Part shown: piece by piece, positions 1 through 8,988 of the stretch
Numbering within the stretch: position 1 is the first letter of the stretch
Layout: each line of letters opens with the position of its first letter
Source: Natronococcus occultus SP4
GTDB taxonomy: Archaea; Halobacteriota; Halobacteria; Halobacteriales; Natrialbaceae
Assembly: GCF_000328685.1 (NCBI RefSeq)
Contig: NC_019974.1
Coordinates: forward strand, 3,339,001-3,403,000
Direction of reading: 5' to 3'
Length of the DNA: 64,000 nt
Position numbers and translations under genes: made by a program
The notes under the pieces: model-generated
Told to the model about the DNA's origin: nothing
Seen by the model: only the letters and a program-made list of their open reading frames with translations
Databases searched by the model: none

Positions 1-625
1 CCCGGAGGTAGACGACGCTGTCGGTGTACTCGAGGAATGCGGGGACGTCACTCGCGAGGAAGTATTCGCCGTCCTCGACGCCGACGACCAGCGGGGACCC
101 CTGGCGGGCCGCGTAGAGAACGTGCTCGCCCGAGAACATCGCCGTGATCGCGTAGCTCCCCTCGAGGTCGGCGATCGCTTCCCGAAAGGCGGTCTCGTTG
201 TCGGCGCCACCGTCGAGATACGACTGGATGAGGTGGGGGACGACTTCGGTGTCGGTATCGCTCGTAAACTCGTAGCCGGCCGCCTGTAGCTGCGAGCGGA
301 GCCCGGCGTAGTTCTCGATGATCCCGTTGTGGACGACCGCGACGTCTTCGGTGCCGTCGGTGTGGGGATGGGCGTTCTCATCGGTCGGCGGCCCGTGGGT
401 GCTCCAGCGGGTGTGGCCGATCCCGACCCGCCCCTCGATGGCGTCGGGCTCGATCGAGTCGATCAGCGCCTCGACCTTCCCGGAGCGTTTCTGGACGTCG
501 ATCCCGGCCCCGTTCTGGACCGCGACGCCCGCCGAGTCGTAGCCGCGGTACTCGAGGTTCTCGAGCCCCGTCAGCAGCGTTTCGATCGCGTTGCCGTCGC
601 CGACGCGGCCGATGATCCCACACAT
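1..625 (-). CDS. glmS: Glutamine--fructose-6-phosphate aminotransferase, N-terminal part (cut by window start)
   Basis: This reads from an ATG at 625 to the window edge with no stop, so about 208 N-terminal residues are visible. The protein begins MCGIIGRVGDG, so Cys2 is in place as the nucleophile of a class II (Ntn) glutamine amidotransferase domain. Family motifs NLEYRGYDSAG, GHTRWSTHG and VHNGIIENY follow in order. GlmS converts fructose-6-phosphate and glutamine to glucosamine-6-phosphate, the entry to UDP-GlcNAc and hence surface glycans. The two sugar-isomerase (SIS) domains would lie outside the window. A TATA-like CTATAGTAAT on the minus strand near 770-780 would give a long leader, so the promoter is uncertain. 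Confidence 0.95.
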   Translation of the reverse strand, partial: MCGIIGRVGDGNAIETLLTGLENLEYRGYDSAGVAVQNGAGIDVQKRSGKVEALIDSIEPDAIEGRVGIGHTRWSTHGPPTDENAHPHTDGTEDVAVVHNGIIENYAGLRSQLQAAGYEFTSDTDTEVVPHLIQSYLDGGADNETAFREAIADLEGSYAITAMFSGEHVLYAARQGSPLVVGVEDGEYFLASDVPAFLEYTDSVVYLR

Positions 626-1172
626 CGGCGAATCACCGTCCCCCGTCGCGCGCGCTCGAGCTGGCACGGCGACCGATACGGCGTCCTCGCGGCGGCTGTT
701 CGTTCGCGGGAACTGTTCGAGAGAACGAACGGTACGTGAACATGAGACACGCTAAGAGCTCCGGCACCCATTACTATAGACGGACTATCGGATCCCGTAG
801 TAGACGGATACTCGAGCCGACTCCCGTAACGGCTCGGTCCGGACGAACCGACGGAGCGATCGGTCGCAGATGGAAGCGTAGTCGCGGGATACCGCCACGG
901 TCCGTTCGGGCCGGACCGGAGCGGACCTGCGAGAAGGGAGCCCCTTCAGTGCTGTTGGTCTTCGATAACCGACCGATCGATCATATACGAGGAGAGAACT
1001 CAACCGTTTGTTGACTGCTCTCCGACCGCCCGGTAGCCGGAATCAGGCGTTTTATTACCCAGCCATACCATCACCAGCCCACGATTGTCTCCGTTCGAAC
1101 AACGCCCGTTCGCTCCTCGTTTCGTTCACTAATGTGCTTTCGATAGCCGATGTCGACCGAAACTTATCGCTC
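626..1172. other. Intergenic region between glmS and the antiporter gene
   Basis: This 547-base stretch separates two divergent genes. The short open frames in it have arginine-rich compositions with no recognisable motif and look like chance frames in GC-rich DNA. A+T-rich TATA-like tracts occur near 770-780 (minus strand) and 1050-1058 (plus strand). Nothing else can be supported. Confidence 0.5.
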
Positions 1173-3239
1173 ATGAACTGGATTCCACTCTTCGTCGTCG
1201 ACGGGGTCGGATTACCGCTCGACCAGCCGGTGCTGATTTTCGCGCTCGCGATGATCGTCTTCCTGGTCGGACCACTACTGGTCAAACGGCTCGGCCAGCC
1301 CGGGATCGTCGGGATCGTTATCTTCGGCGCAATCATCGGCCCCGGCGCGCTCGGCGTCGTCGAACACTCCGACGCGATCGAGCTGCTCGGCGAGGTCGGC
1401 CTGATCTACCTGCTGTTTACCGTCGGCCTCGAGGTCGACCTGCGCGGGTTCAAGGAGGCGCCGGAGAACGCGGCGCTGTTCGGACTGATGAGTTTCTTCC
1501 TCCCGTTTATCGTCGGGACTCTCGCGACCTCGACACTGCTCGGTCTCGACATCTGGGCGGCGCTGTTGCTCTCGGCCGTCTTTGCTTCTCACACCCTGCT
1601 TGCCTACCCGATCGTCAATCGGTTCGGCGTCACAAAAAACCGCGCCGTGACCGCGGTGTTCGGCGGGATCCTCTTTACCGACACGCTCGCGCTGGTCGTC
1701 CTCGCGATCGTCACCGGGGCGGTCGACGAGGGCCTTTCGGCGCTGTTGTTCGGTGACGTTGCGCTCTCGCTTGCGATCCTCTTTGCCGGCGTCTGGTTCC
1801 TGGTTCCGCCCGCGTCGCGGTTGTTCTTCCAGAACTTCAGCGAGGAGAGCTACTTCGAGTTCCTGTTCGTGATGGTCGGTATCTTCGCCGCGGCCAGCCT
1901 CGCCGAAGTCCTCGACCTCGACCCCATCCTCGGGGCGTTCGTCGCCGGGCTGGCGCTGAATCAGCTCATCCCGCAGGGCGGAACCCTGATGAACCGCATC
2001 GAGTTCGTCGGCAACGCCTTCTTCATCCCCTTCTTCCTGTTGCACGTCGGCATGCTCGTCGATCTGGGGGTGATCTTCGCCGGCGTCGAGACGCTCCAGA
2101 TCGCCGCGCTCATCACCACGATCATGATCGTGACGAAGGGCGCTGCGGCCTGGTCGGTCGCCGAGATCCAGGACTACACGAAACACGAACGCGACGTCAT
2201 CTTCGGGCTCTCGACGGGGCAAGCCGCGGCCGCGCTCGCGATTACGCTCGTCGGGTTCGACGCTGGCCTGTTCAGCGAGGCGATCCTCAACGCCGTCGTC
2301 CTCCTGTTGCTGATCACTGCGCTCGTGAGCCCGTGGATGACCGAACGGGCCGCCAACCGGCTCGCGCTCGAGCGCGACGTCGAGGACGACGACGACGACG
2401 GGCGGGATCCGAACATCCTGTTGCCGCTGTCGCACAACGCCGAGCTCCAGCGGCGGCTGCTGGAGCTTTCCTTCGTCATCAAAGGTGACAGCAGCAGTAA
2501 TCCGGTTCACGTGATGACCGTCGTCCAGCCCGATACGAGTAAGTCGACCGAAGAGCAGATCGCGGGCGTTCAGGGCGAGCTCAACGAGCTTGCGGCCGAG
2601 GGTAGCGCCGCGGAGGTCCCCATCGAGACCGAGGCGCGGGTCAACCACAACGTCGCCTCCGGGATCGTGCAGGGTGCAGTCGAGGTCCAGGCGAACCAGA
2701 TCATCATGGGGTGGGACGCCACCCAGAGCTTCAGCCACCGCATCTTCGGCAGCATCATCGACCAGGTGCTCGAACGGACGAAGCTCCCGGTGCTCATCTC
2801 GCGACTGGGCCACCCGATCAACACGACGCGACGGATCTTTGTCGTCGTCCCGATCGGCGCCGACCACCACGAGGGGTTCTACGAGGCGGTACACCTGATC
2901 AAGCGGATCGCGGCGAACCTCGGTGCCGAGCTGAACGTCATCGTCGTCGAGGGAGCCTCCCACCAGTTCGAACAGCTGTTCGGCCTCGTCGAAGAGGACG
3001 TCGGCGCGGAGTTCGAGTCGATCGACGACTGGGGCGAACTGCTGCCGACCCTGGAAGCCCGGACCGAGGACGACGACCTCATCATCGCGGTGTCGCCGCG
3101 ACGCGGCGACGTCGGCTGGCACAGCGAACTCGAGGACCTGCCGGCGCGGCTCGCGGATATGCCCCCGGAGTCGTTCATCACGATCCACCCGCGCCAGGGT
3201 GAACCGGAGTACGATCGGCAGTACCTCCGGCTGAAGTGA
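1173..3239 (+). CDS. CPA2-family cation/proton antiporter with C-terminal tandem Usp domains
   Basis: The 688-residue protein has about 12 hydrophobic segments in residues 1-395, matching the Kef/NapA-type monovalent cation:H+ antiporter fold (for example LLFTVGLEVDL and LDPILGAFVAGLALN). A hydrophilic half follows after an acidic linker (EDDDDDG). It contains two regions resembling universal stress protein domains (starting around ILLPLSHNAELQ and IFVVVPIGADHH). It probably exports Na+ or K+ in exchange for H+ across the membrane, with the Usp part sensing nucleotide or stress. The frame stays open to 1008, but the ATG at 1173 (MNWIPLFVVDG) leads directly into the first membrane helix, while the extra upstream residues look non-coding. 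The ion specificity cannot be read from sequence. Confidence 0.88.
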   Translation: MNWIPLFVVDGVGLPLDQPVLIFALAMIVFLVGPLLVKRLGQPGIVGIVIFGAIIGPGALGVVEHSDAIELLGEVGLIYLLFTVGLEVDLRGFKEAPENAALFGLMSFFLPFIVGTLATSTLLGLDIWAALLLSAVFASHTLLAYPIVNRFGVTKNRAVTAVFGGILFTDTLALVVLAIVTGAVDEGLSALLFGDVALSLAILFAGVWFLVPPASRLFFQNFSEESYFEFLFVMVGIFAAASLAEVLDLDPILGAFVAGLALNQLIPQGGTLMNRIEFVGNAFFIPFFLLHVGMLVDLGVIFAGVETLQIAALITTIMIVTKGAAAWSVAEIQDYTKHERDVIFGLSTGQAAAALAITLVGFDAGLFSEAILNAVVLLLLITALVSPWMTERAANRLALERDVEDDDDDGRDPNILLPLSHNAELQRRLLELSFVIKGDSSSNPVHVMTVVQPDTSKSTEEQIAGVQGELNELAAEGSAAEVPIETEARVNHNVASGIVQGAVEVQANQIIMGWDATQSFSHRIFGSIIDQVLERTKLPVLISRLGHPINTTRRIFVVVPIGADHHEGFYEAVHLIKRIAANLGAELNVIVVEGASHQFEQLFGLVEEDVGAEFESIDDWGELLPTLEARTEDDDLIIAVSPRRGDVGWHSELEDLPARLADMPPESFITIHPRQGEPEYDRQYLRLK

Positions 3240-3365
3240 CTCCTCCGACGACCGAAGTCGTGGGCTTTCTCCTCGACTTTCTGTAGCGCGTCCTCGGCGT
3301 GCGACCACGGTGCAGAGACGGGCCGAACCGCCACACCTTTCCCGCGGCCGTCCCTCGATTCTCTC

Positions 3366-3545
3366 ATGGGTTTTGGTAGCTACGACGAGTCCGAGCAGCA
3401 GCAACCGCAGGACGACGCCGACGAGGACGTCGAGGCGGTCAACGTTCACGAGCACGACCACGACGGCCAACTCGAGTTCGAGTCCGACGCCACGACCGAC
3501 CAGCTGGTCTCCCAGCTGGGCGCGATGAAAGACGACGAGGAGTAG
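3366..3545 (+). CDS. Small acidic DUF5786-like protein
   Basis: A 59-residue open frame runs from ATG at 3366 (MGFGSYDESEQQQ) to TAG at 3543-3545. It is rich in Asp/Glu and His and ends in a conserved-looking tail, TTDQLVSQLGAMKDDEE. The opening GFGSYDESEQ and this tail match my recollection of the haloarchaeal DUF5786 family, which has no assigned function. It is shorter than usual gene-calling cut-offs. It lies 126 bases downstream of the antiporter gene on the same strand and converges with the regulator gene that ends at 3569. Confidence 0.75.
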   Translation: MGFGSYDESEQQQPQDDADEDVEAVNVHEHDHDGQLEFESDATTDQLVSQLGAMKDDEE

Positions 3546-3568
3546 CGGCGCCGAACGGGGTGGGATTT

Positions 3569-4261
3569 TCAGTCGAACGTCGAGCCACAGAGCTGTGCGA
3601 TCGCTCGCCGGAGCCGCTGTGAGACCGCCGACTTCGAGACGCCGAGCCGATCCGCGAGCTCGTCTTGGGAGATCCGACGCGGCACGTCGAAGTACCCCTC
3701 CTCGTAGGCGACGGTCAGCAGCTCCCGCTGTTTTTCGGTCAGCGCGACGGGTGCGTTGGCGTCGGCGTCTGCGGGCCGGAGGTGTTCGACGCTCACCGAG
3801 ACGTCCCGGTCGCGACACCGGTCGTTGAACGCGACGAGGGCGTCACGGTCGGGAAATCGGATCCGGAACCGCCAGCCGGTCCGGCAGCTTGCACATGTTC
3901 GGAGCCGGCCGCCGACGGCCGCAGTCGCGTCGACGAGAGTGATCGCCCGATCGGTAAGCGCGAGGCGGTAGCTCCGTCGACCGGGGGCGCGATCCACGAG
4001 GACGGGGTCGGCGACGGTCGGGTCGACGCCGAGGGCGGTCTCGAACGCGCCGAACTCGTCGCCGGACGCGGTGATGAACAGGACGGTGCGGTCGTCGTCC
4101 GCGTCGGTCCAGTACTCGGGTTCAACGGTGATCTCCGGTGCGCGTCCCAGCGTCGGCCCCAACACGAGATCCGGGTGAGAGAGGGTGAGCTGAGCGAGGA
4201 CGCCGCCGTCGACCTGGGTCCTGACGCCGACGCCGGACTCCGTGGCAAGATCGAGGCTCAT
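3569..4261 (-). CDS. Bat-type HTH-10 transcriptional regulator
   Basis: The 230-residue protein has an N-terminal sensing region of unknown ligand and a C-terminal helix-turn-helix (LTEKQRELLTVAYEEGYFDVP, then ISQDELADRLGVSKSAVSQRL) typical of the bacterio-opsin activator (HTH-10) family, in which the DNA-binding part is about 50 residues. A CASC pair sits in the middle (RLRTCASCRTG) and might bind metal, but only two Cys are present. It is probably a DNA-binding regulator; its targets are unknown. The minus-strand TATA-like CGCTTATTCC at 4291-4300 would give a leader of about 10 nt. Confidence 0.85.
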   Translation of the reverse strand: MSLDLATESGVGVRTQVDGGVLAQLTLSHPDLVLGPTLGRAPEITVEPEYWTDADDDRTVLFITASGDEFGAFETALGVDPTVADPVLVDRAPGRRSYRLALTDRAITLVDATAAVGGRLRTCASCRTGWRFRIRFPDRDALVAFNDRCRDRDVSVSVEHLRPADADANAPVALTEKQRELLTVAYEEGYFDVPRRISQDELADRLGVSKSAVSQRLRRAIAQLCGSTFD

Positions 4262-4500
4262 CGACGGATCAGCCGTCCGAGGGGACGGCAGGAATAAGCG
4301 CTCGTTACCGGGATCGTGAGCATCGAATGACCGATTCGAGCGCGAACGGATGACCGTGGGGGCTAGACACCAACACCGACCCCCTCGGGGCCGCTATACG
4401 TATTCATCGATCGTTCGACGCGAGTGTCACCGACTCGTGATCGTAGTAGTGGACTACCCGCAGTAACGACCATCTACCGAGCCTCGATCCGCGCCGCGAC
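4262..4500. other. Spacer between two regulator genes
   Basis: This 239-base gap holds the probable promoter of the downstream regulator (TATA-like element 4291-4300 on the minus strand) and a weak G5/C5 inverted repeat around 4352-4375. I see no gene in it. Confidence 0.4.
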
Positions 4501-7500
4501 TCACTCGAGCCCGCCGAACTCCTCGAACAGCACCGCAAGCACCGTCCCCTGTGCGAGACGGACGTGACGGCTGAACGTCGGCTGGGAGACGCCCAGCGAG
4601 TCGGCGATCTCCTCGCCGGTCCGCTCCCGGGGCCACTCGAAGAAGCCGGCGTAGTAGGCCGCTTCGAGGGTCTGACGCTGTCGTTCGGACAGCCGTTCGC
4701 GAAGAGTCGCGTCGAGCGCCAGTGCGTCCTCGGGCGAGCGCTCGCGCTGGCGGCGCGCGAGCAGCTCCAGGTCCCACTCCCGCTCGAGCGCGTCGACGAA
4801 CGCCCGGACGTCGCCCGGGCCGGCCAGCTCGAGGACGAGGCGCGTCCTGTCGTCGGTCGGGGTCAGGGACCGGGGGACGCCGCCGTGTGCGGCGACCGTC
4901 GTCGCGATCGACGGCCCGGCGAGCGCGAACTCCAGCAGGCGCTCCTCGCCGACCGTGCCGACCGCCCGGACGTCTGCCAGGCCGTCGACGTCCTCGCCGA
5001 GCCCGCGGGTCGGATCGGGCCCGTTCTCGAGGACGTCCTCTCCAGGGATCGTCGCGAAGACGGTTCCGCCGTCCTCGGTCGGCACGACCGACCGAAGCGC
5101 CAGCGGGCGATCGACGCGGTGGGCGACCGTCGCGAGCGGGTCGGCCTCCCGGAGGACGAACTCGAGTTCGGTGACGGCGTCGTCCCCCAAGGCGCGTCGC
5201 GTCTCGATCGCGTCGATGGCGGCTCCGGCGACCCGTCCCAGACGCTCGATCCCGCTGCGGGTCGACTCGTCGAACGCCCCCGGCGTCCGCGAGCACAGCA
5301 CCAGCGCGCCGTACCGGAACCCCTCATGGCGGAGCGGCACGCGGAGGACGGAGCGGATCCCCGCCTCGAACGCGTGCTCGCGCCAGGAGTCGTCGGCGTC
5401 CTCGGCCGGGTCGTCGACGGACGCCGCTTCGGCCTCGGAGAACGTTTCCGCCGTCGCGGACACGTATCGGTCGGCCAGCGACTCGAGGCGGTCGTCACCA
5501 GCCTCCGTTCCGGCGATTGCCCGCCGCTCGACGTCCTCGCCGCTCGTATCCGTGCCGACCCAGGCGAGCGCGATCGGTTCGTCCTCGAACGAAAGGGACG
5601 CCGTTCCCCGACAGAGCCGTCGGTAGACCGTCTCCCGATCGCTCGCCTCGAGCAGGTCACGCTCGATCCCGTCGAGGCGGCCGCGCCGCTCCAGGGTCGC
5701 CTCAAGCGAGGATCGGTCCGTCCGACACCCGCGAAGCTCCGCGACCGCCGCCCGCTCTTCGAGCGCGACGGCGCCGATCCCGGCGAGGACGTCGATCGGA
5801 CCGGGATCGACCGAGTCGAACGCCATCGGCTCCCGCGTCGCCGCGACCAGCGTCGCCGTCCCGACGGGAACGGTAAGGACCTGGTCGGCCCGGATCCCGG
5901 TCTCGTCGAGGAACGGTTCGAGCGCGTCCGCGTCGTGGACGGTGGCGTCGGCGTCCTCGCCAGCGCCGTCGGGCAGAACGGCGTCCGGAACCGCCGCACG
6001 CTCGACGGCCGAAAGCGACGCGGTCCCGGAGCCGCGGGTCGCGACCGCGATCGGCTCGAGCGCCCGCTCCTCGCTTCGGTACAGCCCGACCACGTCACCG
6101 CCGCTGAGCTCGAGGGCCGCCTCGGCGACCGTCTCGCGGACCGCCGATTCGGAGTCGACCTCGCGGATCGCCCCGACGGCGTCCGCGAGCGTCGCGAGCG
6201 CGCCCGCGGGCGACCGCCGCCGATCCCGGATCACACAGAGGGTTCGATCGTCCTCGGGCAGCGGTACGACGAAGACGTCGACGGGGCGGTCGTCGGCGAC
6301 CGCGAGGCGCCCCGAGGCGGGCTCCAGCCACCGGTACGGCGCCGACCGCGAGCGCTCGCGAACCGTCGCCGCCAGCTCCGGGTCGAACAGCTCCGCGGGC
6401 ACCCGTCCGACGAGGGGGTCGTCGTCAGCCAGCTCGACCGCCGCGGCGTTTGCCAGCTCGACGGCGCCGTCCTCGAGGACGACGACCCCGTCGGGAAGTG
6501 CGTCGACGACCGACGCGGCGGTGCGTTCGGCCGCAGTCGGCCCCGACGAGGACGGACTCGTCCGATCGAGAGCCCGCAACTGGACGATCGCTCCCGACTC
6601 CGACGGGACGACCCGGACACCGAGCGGTCGCTCGCGGGCTGGGGACCGGACCACGAACGTCGTCGGCTCCTCGAGGGCGTCCTCGTTCGCTCGATGGTCG
6701 CGAAGCTCCTCGATCACCGGCTCGCGGATCGGCTCGGGGAGGAGCGATCCGACGGTAATGCCGGGCTCGGGGTCGCGGTCGAACAGCTCGGTCGCCGACT
6801 CGTTCGCGTAGCGCAGCTCCAGTCGGTCGCCGAGCTCGAAGACGGGCTCGTCGAGCCGATCGAGAACGCGTTCGGCGTCGGGCTCGGGTTCCCGAGCGAT
6901 CGCCGGAAAGAGTGTGACGACGATCCCGCCGAGGTTCGGATCCGCGAGCCGGTTACTGATCCGGAGTTCGACGACCCGCCAGGCACCGTCGCCGCGGCCG
7001 ATCCGGACCTGAACGCGGTCGGTCGCCCCGAACGGTCGATCCGCGACGGCCGAAACCGTCTCGTCGACCGCCTCGCGGTCGTCGGGGTGGACGAACTGCT
7101 CGATCGGTCGGTCCTCGATCGCGTCGGGCGGGACACCGAACTCACCGTCGGTCGCCGGGCTCGCGTACGCGACCTCGCCGTCCACCCCGAGGAGCCACAC
7201 GACCGCGGCCGACCCCTCGAGGAGCGACCCGGAGATCGCGGTCGACGATTGCTCCGGCACGTCCGTGGCGAGTCGTTCGAGTCGGGCGATCACGAGCGGG
7301 TCGGAGTCAGCGGGATCGACGACGTCCGTCGCACCCGCCTCGAGCGCTCCGACGGCGTCGTCCGCGACCGCGAGGATCGGGATCGACTCGCACTCGCGCC
7401 GGAGCCGTTCGATCGCCGTTCCGCCCTCGCCGCGGTCGAACGCACAGACGACGCAGTGGGGAGTGACGGTTTCGAGGCGGGCGAGCGCACCCGGAAGCCG

Positions 7501-7632
7501 CCGCTCCCGAATCAGCGACACCGAGTCGAGTCCTTGCGTTACCGCTCCGGCCACCGACGCGACCGCATCGTCGTCGCCGACGACGAGGACGCGTACCAGC
7601 GTGTCGGCCGCCGCGCTCGTCTCGTGGCTCAC
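4501..7632 (-). CDS. Large Bat-like multidomain sensor/regulator (receiver-like, PAS, GAF, HTH-10)
   Basis: This 1043-residue protein resembles bacterio-opsin activator proteins. In order I see: a receiver-like domain (about 10-120; VRVLVVGDDDA, with Asp retained in CAFDRGEGG but the usual C-terminal Lys not evident); PAS-like regions (about 150-480; for example VWLLGVDGEVAYASPATDGEFG and DALPDGVVVLEDG); two GAF-like regions (about 490-810; for example LRVPLRHEGFRYGALVL); a Bat-type region; and a C-terminal HTH-10 (LSERQRQTLEAAYYAGFFEW and EEIADSLGVSQPTFSRHVR). It has no kinase core, so it is likely a one-component or phosphorelay-terminal regulator. In the family, signals include light or oxygen; here the ligand is unknown. 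It is longer than most Bat proteins I know of. Confidence 0.85.
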   Translation of the reverse strand: MSHETSAAADTLVRVLVVGDDDAVASVAGAVTQGLDSVSLIRERRLPGALARLETVTPHCVVCAFDRGEGGTAIERLRRECESIPILAVADDAVGALEAGATDVVDPADSDPLVIARLERLATDVPEQSSTAISGSLLEGSAAVVWLLGVDGEVAYASPATDGEFGVPPDAIEDRPIEQFVHPDDREAVDETVSAVADRPFGATDRVQVRIGRGDGAWRVVELRISNRLADPNLGGIVVTLFPAIAREPEPDAERVLDRLDEPVFELGDRLELRYANESATELFDRDPEPGITVGSLLPEPIREPVIEELRDHRANEDALEEPTTFVVRSPARERPLGVRVVPSESGAIVQLRALDRTSPSSSGPTAAERTAASVVDALPDGVVVLEDGAVELANAAAVELADDDPLVGRVPAELFDPELAATVRERSRSAPYRWLEPASGRLAVADDRPVDVFVVPLPEDDRTLCVIRDRRRSPAGALATLADAVGAIREVDSESAVRETVAEAALELSGGDVVGLYRSEERALEPIAVATRGSGTASLSAVERAAVPDAVLPDGAGEDADATVHDADALEPFLDETGIRADQVLTVPVGTATLVAATREPMAFDSVDPGPIDVLAGIGAVALEERAAVAELRGCRTDRSSLEATLERRGRLDGIERDLLEASDRETVYRRLCRGTASLSFEDEPIALAWVGTDTSGEDVERRAIAGTEAGDDRLESLADRYVSATAETFSEAEAASVDDPAEDADDSWREHAFEAGIRSVLRVPLRHEGFRYGALVLCSRTPGAFDESTRSGIERLGRVAGAAIDAIETRRALGDDAVTELEFVLREADPLATVAHRVDRPLALRSVVPTEDGGTVFATIPGEDVLENGPDPTRGLGEDVDGLADVRAVGTVGEERLLEFALAGPSIATTVAAHGGVPRSLTPTDDRTRLVLELAGPGDVRAFVDALEREWDLELLARRQRERSPEDALALDATLRERLSERQRQTLEAAYYAGFFEWPRERTGEEIADSLGVSQPTFSRHVRLAQGTVLAVLFEEFGGLE

Positions 7633-7815
7633 GCGACTGCCTCCGGATTATCGCCGCTCCCAGTGGTCGGATACCGCCACCGAACGATCGACCGAGGGGG
7701 ACGTGTCTGTCCGCCGGACACGGAACGCCCCCTCGCGCTCGGCGAAGTTAATTATCGGTCTCGTAGCTCCGAGTAGCGCTCCATTACGCTCGGCTGTGGG
7801 CGGCTCCGGTCCGGC

Positions 7816-8238
7816 TCAGGACTCGTCCCGAACCGTGACGACCGGTACCGGCGCGTTCCGGACGACCTCTTCGGCGACGCTGCCGACGATCAGCTGGTCG
7901 AGCCCCGACCGACCGACCGTCCCGACGACGATCAGGTCCGCGCCGTGGTCCTCGGCGACGTCGACGATCTCCTCCTGGGGAACGCCGTGGCGGATCGTCT
8001 CCCTGACCTCGATCCCGTGACCGGTCGCCTTCTCCTCGGCGCGCTCGAGCGCCTCGGCGGCCTCGTCCTCGAGGTCGGTCCGCATCTGGTCGCTCTTCGT
8101 CTCGGCGTGGGGGCCGTCCTCCGAGACCGAAACGATGTGGAGGGTCGCGTCGAGCTGTCGGGCCAGCTCGATCGCGTGGTCGGTGGCCCGTCGCGCACCC
8201 TCGCTACCGTCGGTCGCGAGCAGCAGTTCCTGGTACAT
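7816..8238 (-). CDS. Universal stress protein (UspA family)
   Basis: The 140-residue protein starts MYQELLLATDGSEGARRATDHA and ends with the nucleotide-binding signature VVGTVGRSGLDQLIVGSVAEEV (G-x2-G-x9-G-S). This is a classic single-domain UspA that should bind ATP. The frame is open 26 residues upstream, but the ATG at 8238 gives the canonical family N-terminus. It lies 78 bases downstream of the ccdA-like gene on the same strand. Its role in stress physiology is by family only. Confidence 0.9.
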   Translation of the reverse strand: MYQELLLATDGSEGARRATDHAIELARQLDATLHIVSVSEDGPHAETKSDQMRTDLEDEAAEALERAEEKATGHGIEVRETIRHGVPQEEIVDVAEDHGADLIVVGTVGRSGLDQLIVGSVAEEVVRNAPVPVVTVRDES

Positions 8239-8316
8239 TTTCGTGTCGACATTCGGTACGCCGTCCGATACGTTCCATACCTGCAGTTGCCAGGGAATCC
8301 AGTGGCTCGACGCCAC

Positions 8317-8988
8317 TCAGACCGCGTCGAGGAAGAACGCGACGTACAGCTGGCCGACGCCCGCGAGGATCATCACTGCGCCGGCGATCCGTCGAAGCGT
8401 GTCGCCGTAGGCTGCCAGCCGACCCGCGCCCGCGGCCAGCCCCATCCCCGTCACTACGGTCAGCGAGATCATGAGCAACACGACGACGCCGACGTACGTG
8501 CCGATGACGAGCGTGGCCGGACCGGTCGGCAGCGCGGCCGCACTGGCGACGACGCCCAGAAAGACGGGCGCGACGCAGCCGGCCGCGGCCAGCGCGTAGC
8601 CCGCGCCGAAGACGCCAAAGCCCAGCGTCCCCGACCGCCGCTTCGGCAGGGCAACGGACAGCGACGGCGCCCGATCGAGGACGACGAGGACGCCGAACGC
8701 GATCAGGAGGAGTCCGACCAGCGCCTCGAACGCGGTAGTGTTTGCAAGCACCGAGTGGCCGATCCAGAACGCGAGGCCGAGCAGTACCCCGAAGGTGACG
8801 AGGACGCCAGCGCCGGCGACCAGCCCCCGCCCGATCGCGCTCGGGAGCGACGCCTCCTCGGCGTCGGTCTGGCTGACGTAGAAGCCGACGTAGCCGGGCA
8901 ACAGGGGGTACGCACACGGGGAGAAGAAGGTAAAGATTCCAGCCGTCAGCGCGAACGCGAGTGTCGACAGCAGCGTCGCGTCGATCAT
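8317..8988 (-). CDS. ccdA: CcdA-family thiol-disulfide membrane transporter
   Basis: The 223-residue membrane protein has six predicted helices and the two CcdA/DsbD-beta cysteines: Cys25 in FFSPCAYPLLPGY and Cys138 in AAGCVAPVF. CcdA proteins pass electrons from cytoplasmic thioredoxin to extracytoplasmic thiol-disulfide proteins for cytochrome or oxidase assembly. Its ATG (8988) overlaps the stop of the upstream TlpA-like gene by 4 bases, so the two are translationally coupled. That gene is its likely redox partner. The frame is open further upstream, but the overlap start gives a sensible first helix. Confidence 0.88.
   Translation of the reverse strand: MIDATLLSTLAFALTAGIFTFFSPCAYPLLPGYVGFYVSQTDAEEASLPSAIGRGLVAGAGVLVTFGVLLGLAFWIGHSVLANTTAFEALVGLLLIAFGVLVVLDRAPSLSVALPKRRSGTLGFGVFGAGYALAAAGCVAPVFLGVVASAAALPTGPATLVIGTYVGVVVLLMISLTVVTGMGLAAGAGRLAAYGDTLRRIAGAVMILAGVGQLYVAFFLDAV

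Noticed and set aside
1275-3818. 847-residue open frame on the minus strand
   Set aside because: It covers the antiporter gene and a small acidic gene in antisense. It has no recognisable domain or start signal.
4564-7776. 1070-residue open frame on the plus strand
   Set aside because: It is fully antisense to the Bat-like gene, is Arg-rich with no motif, and arises from the codon bias of the real gene.
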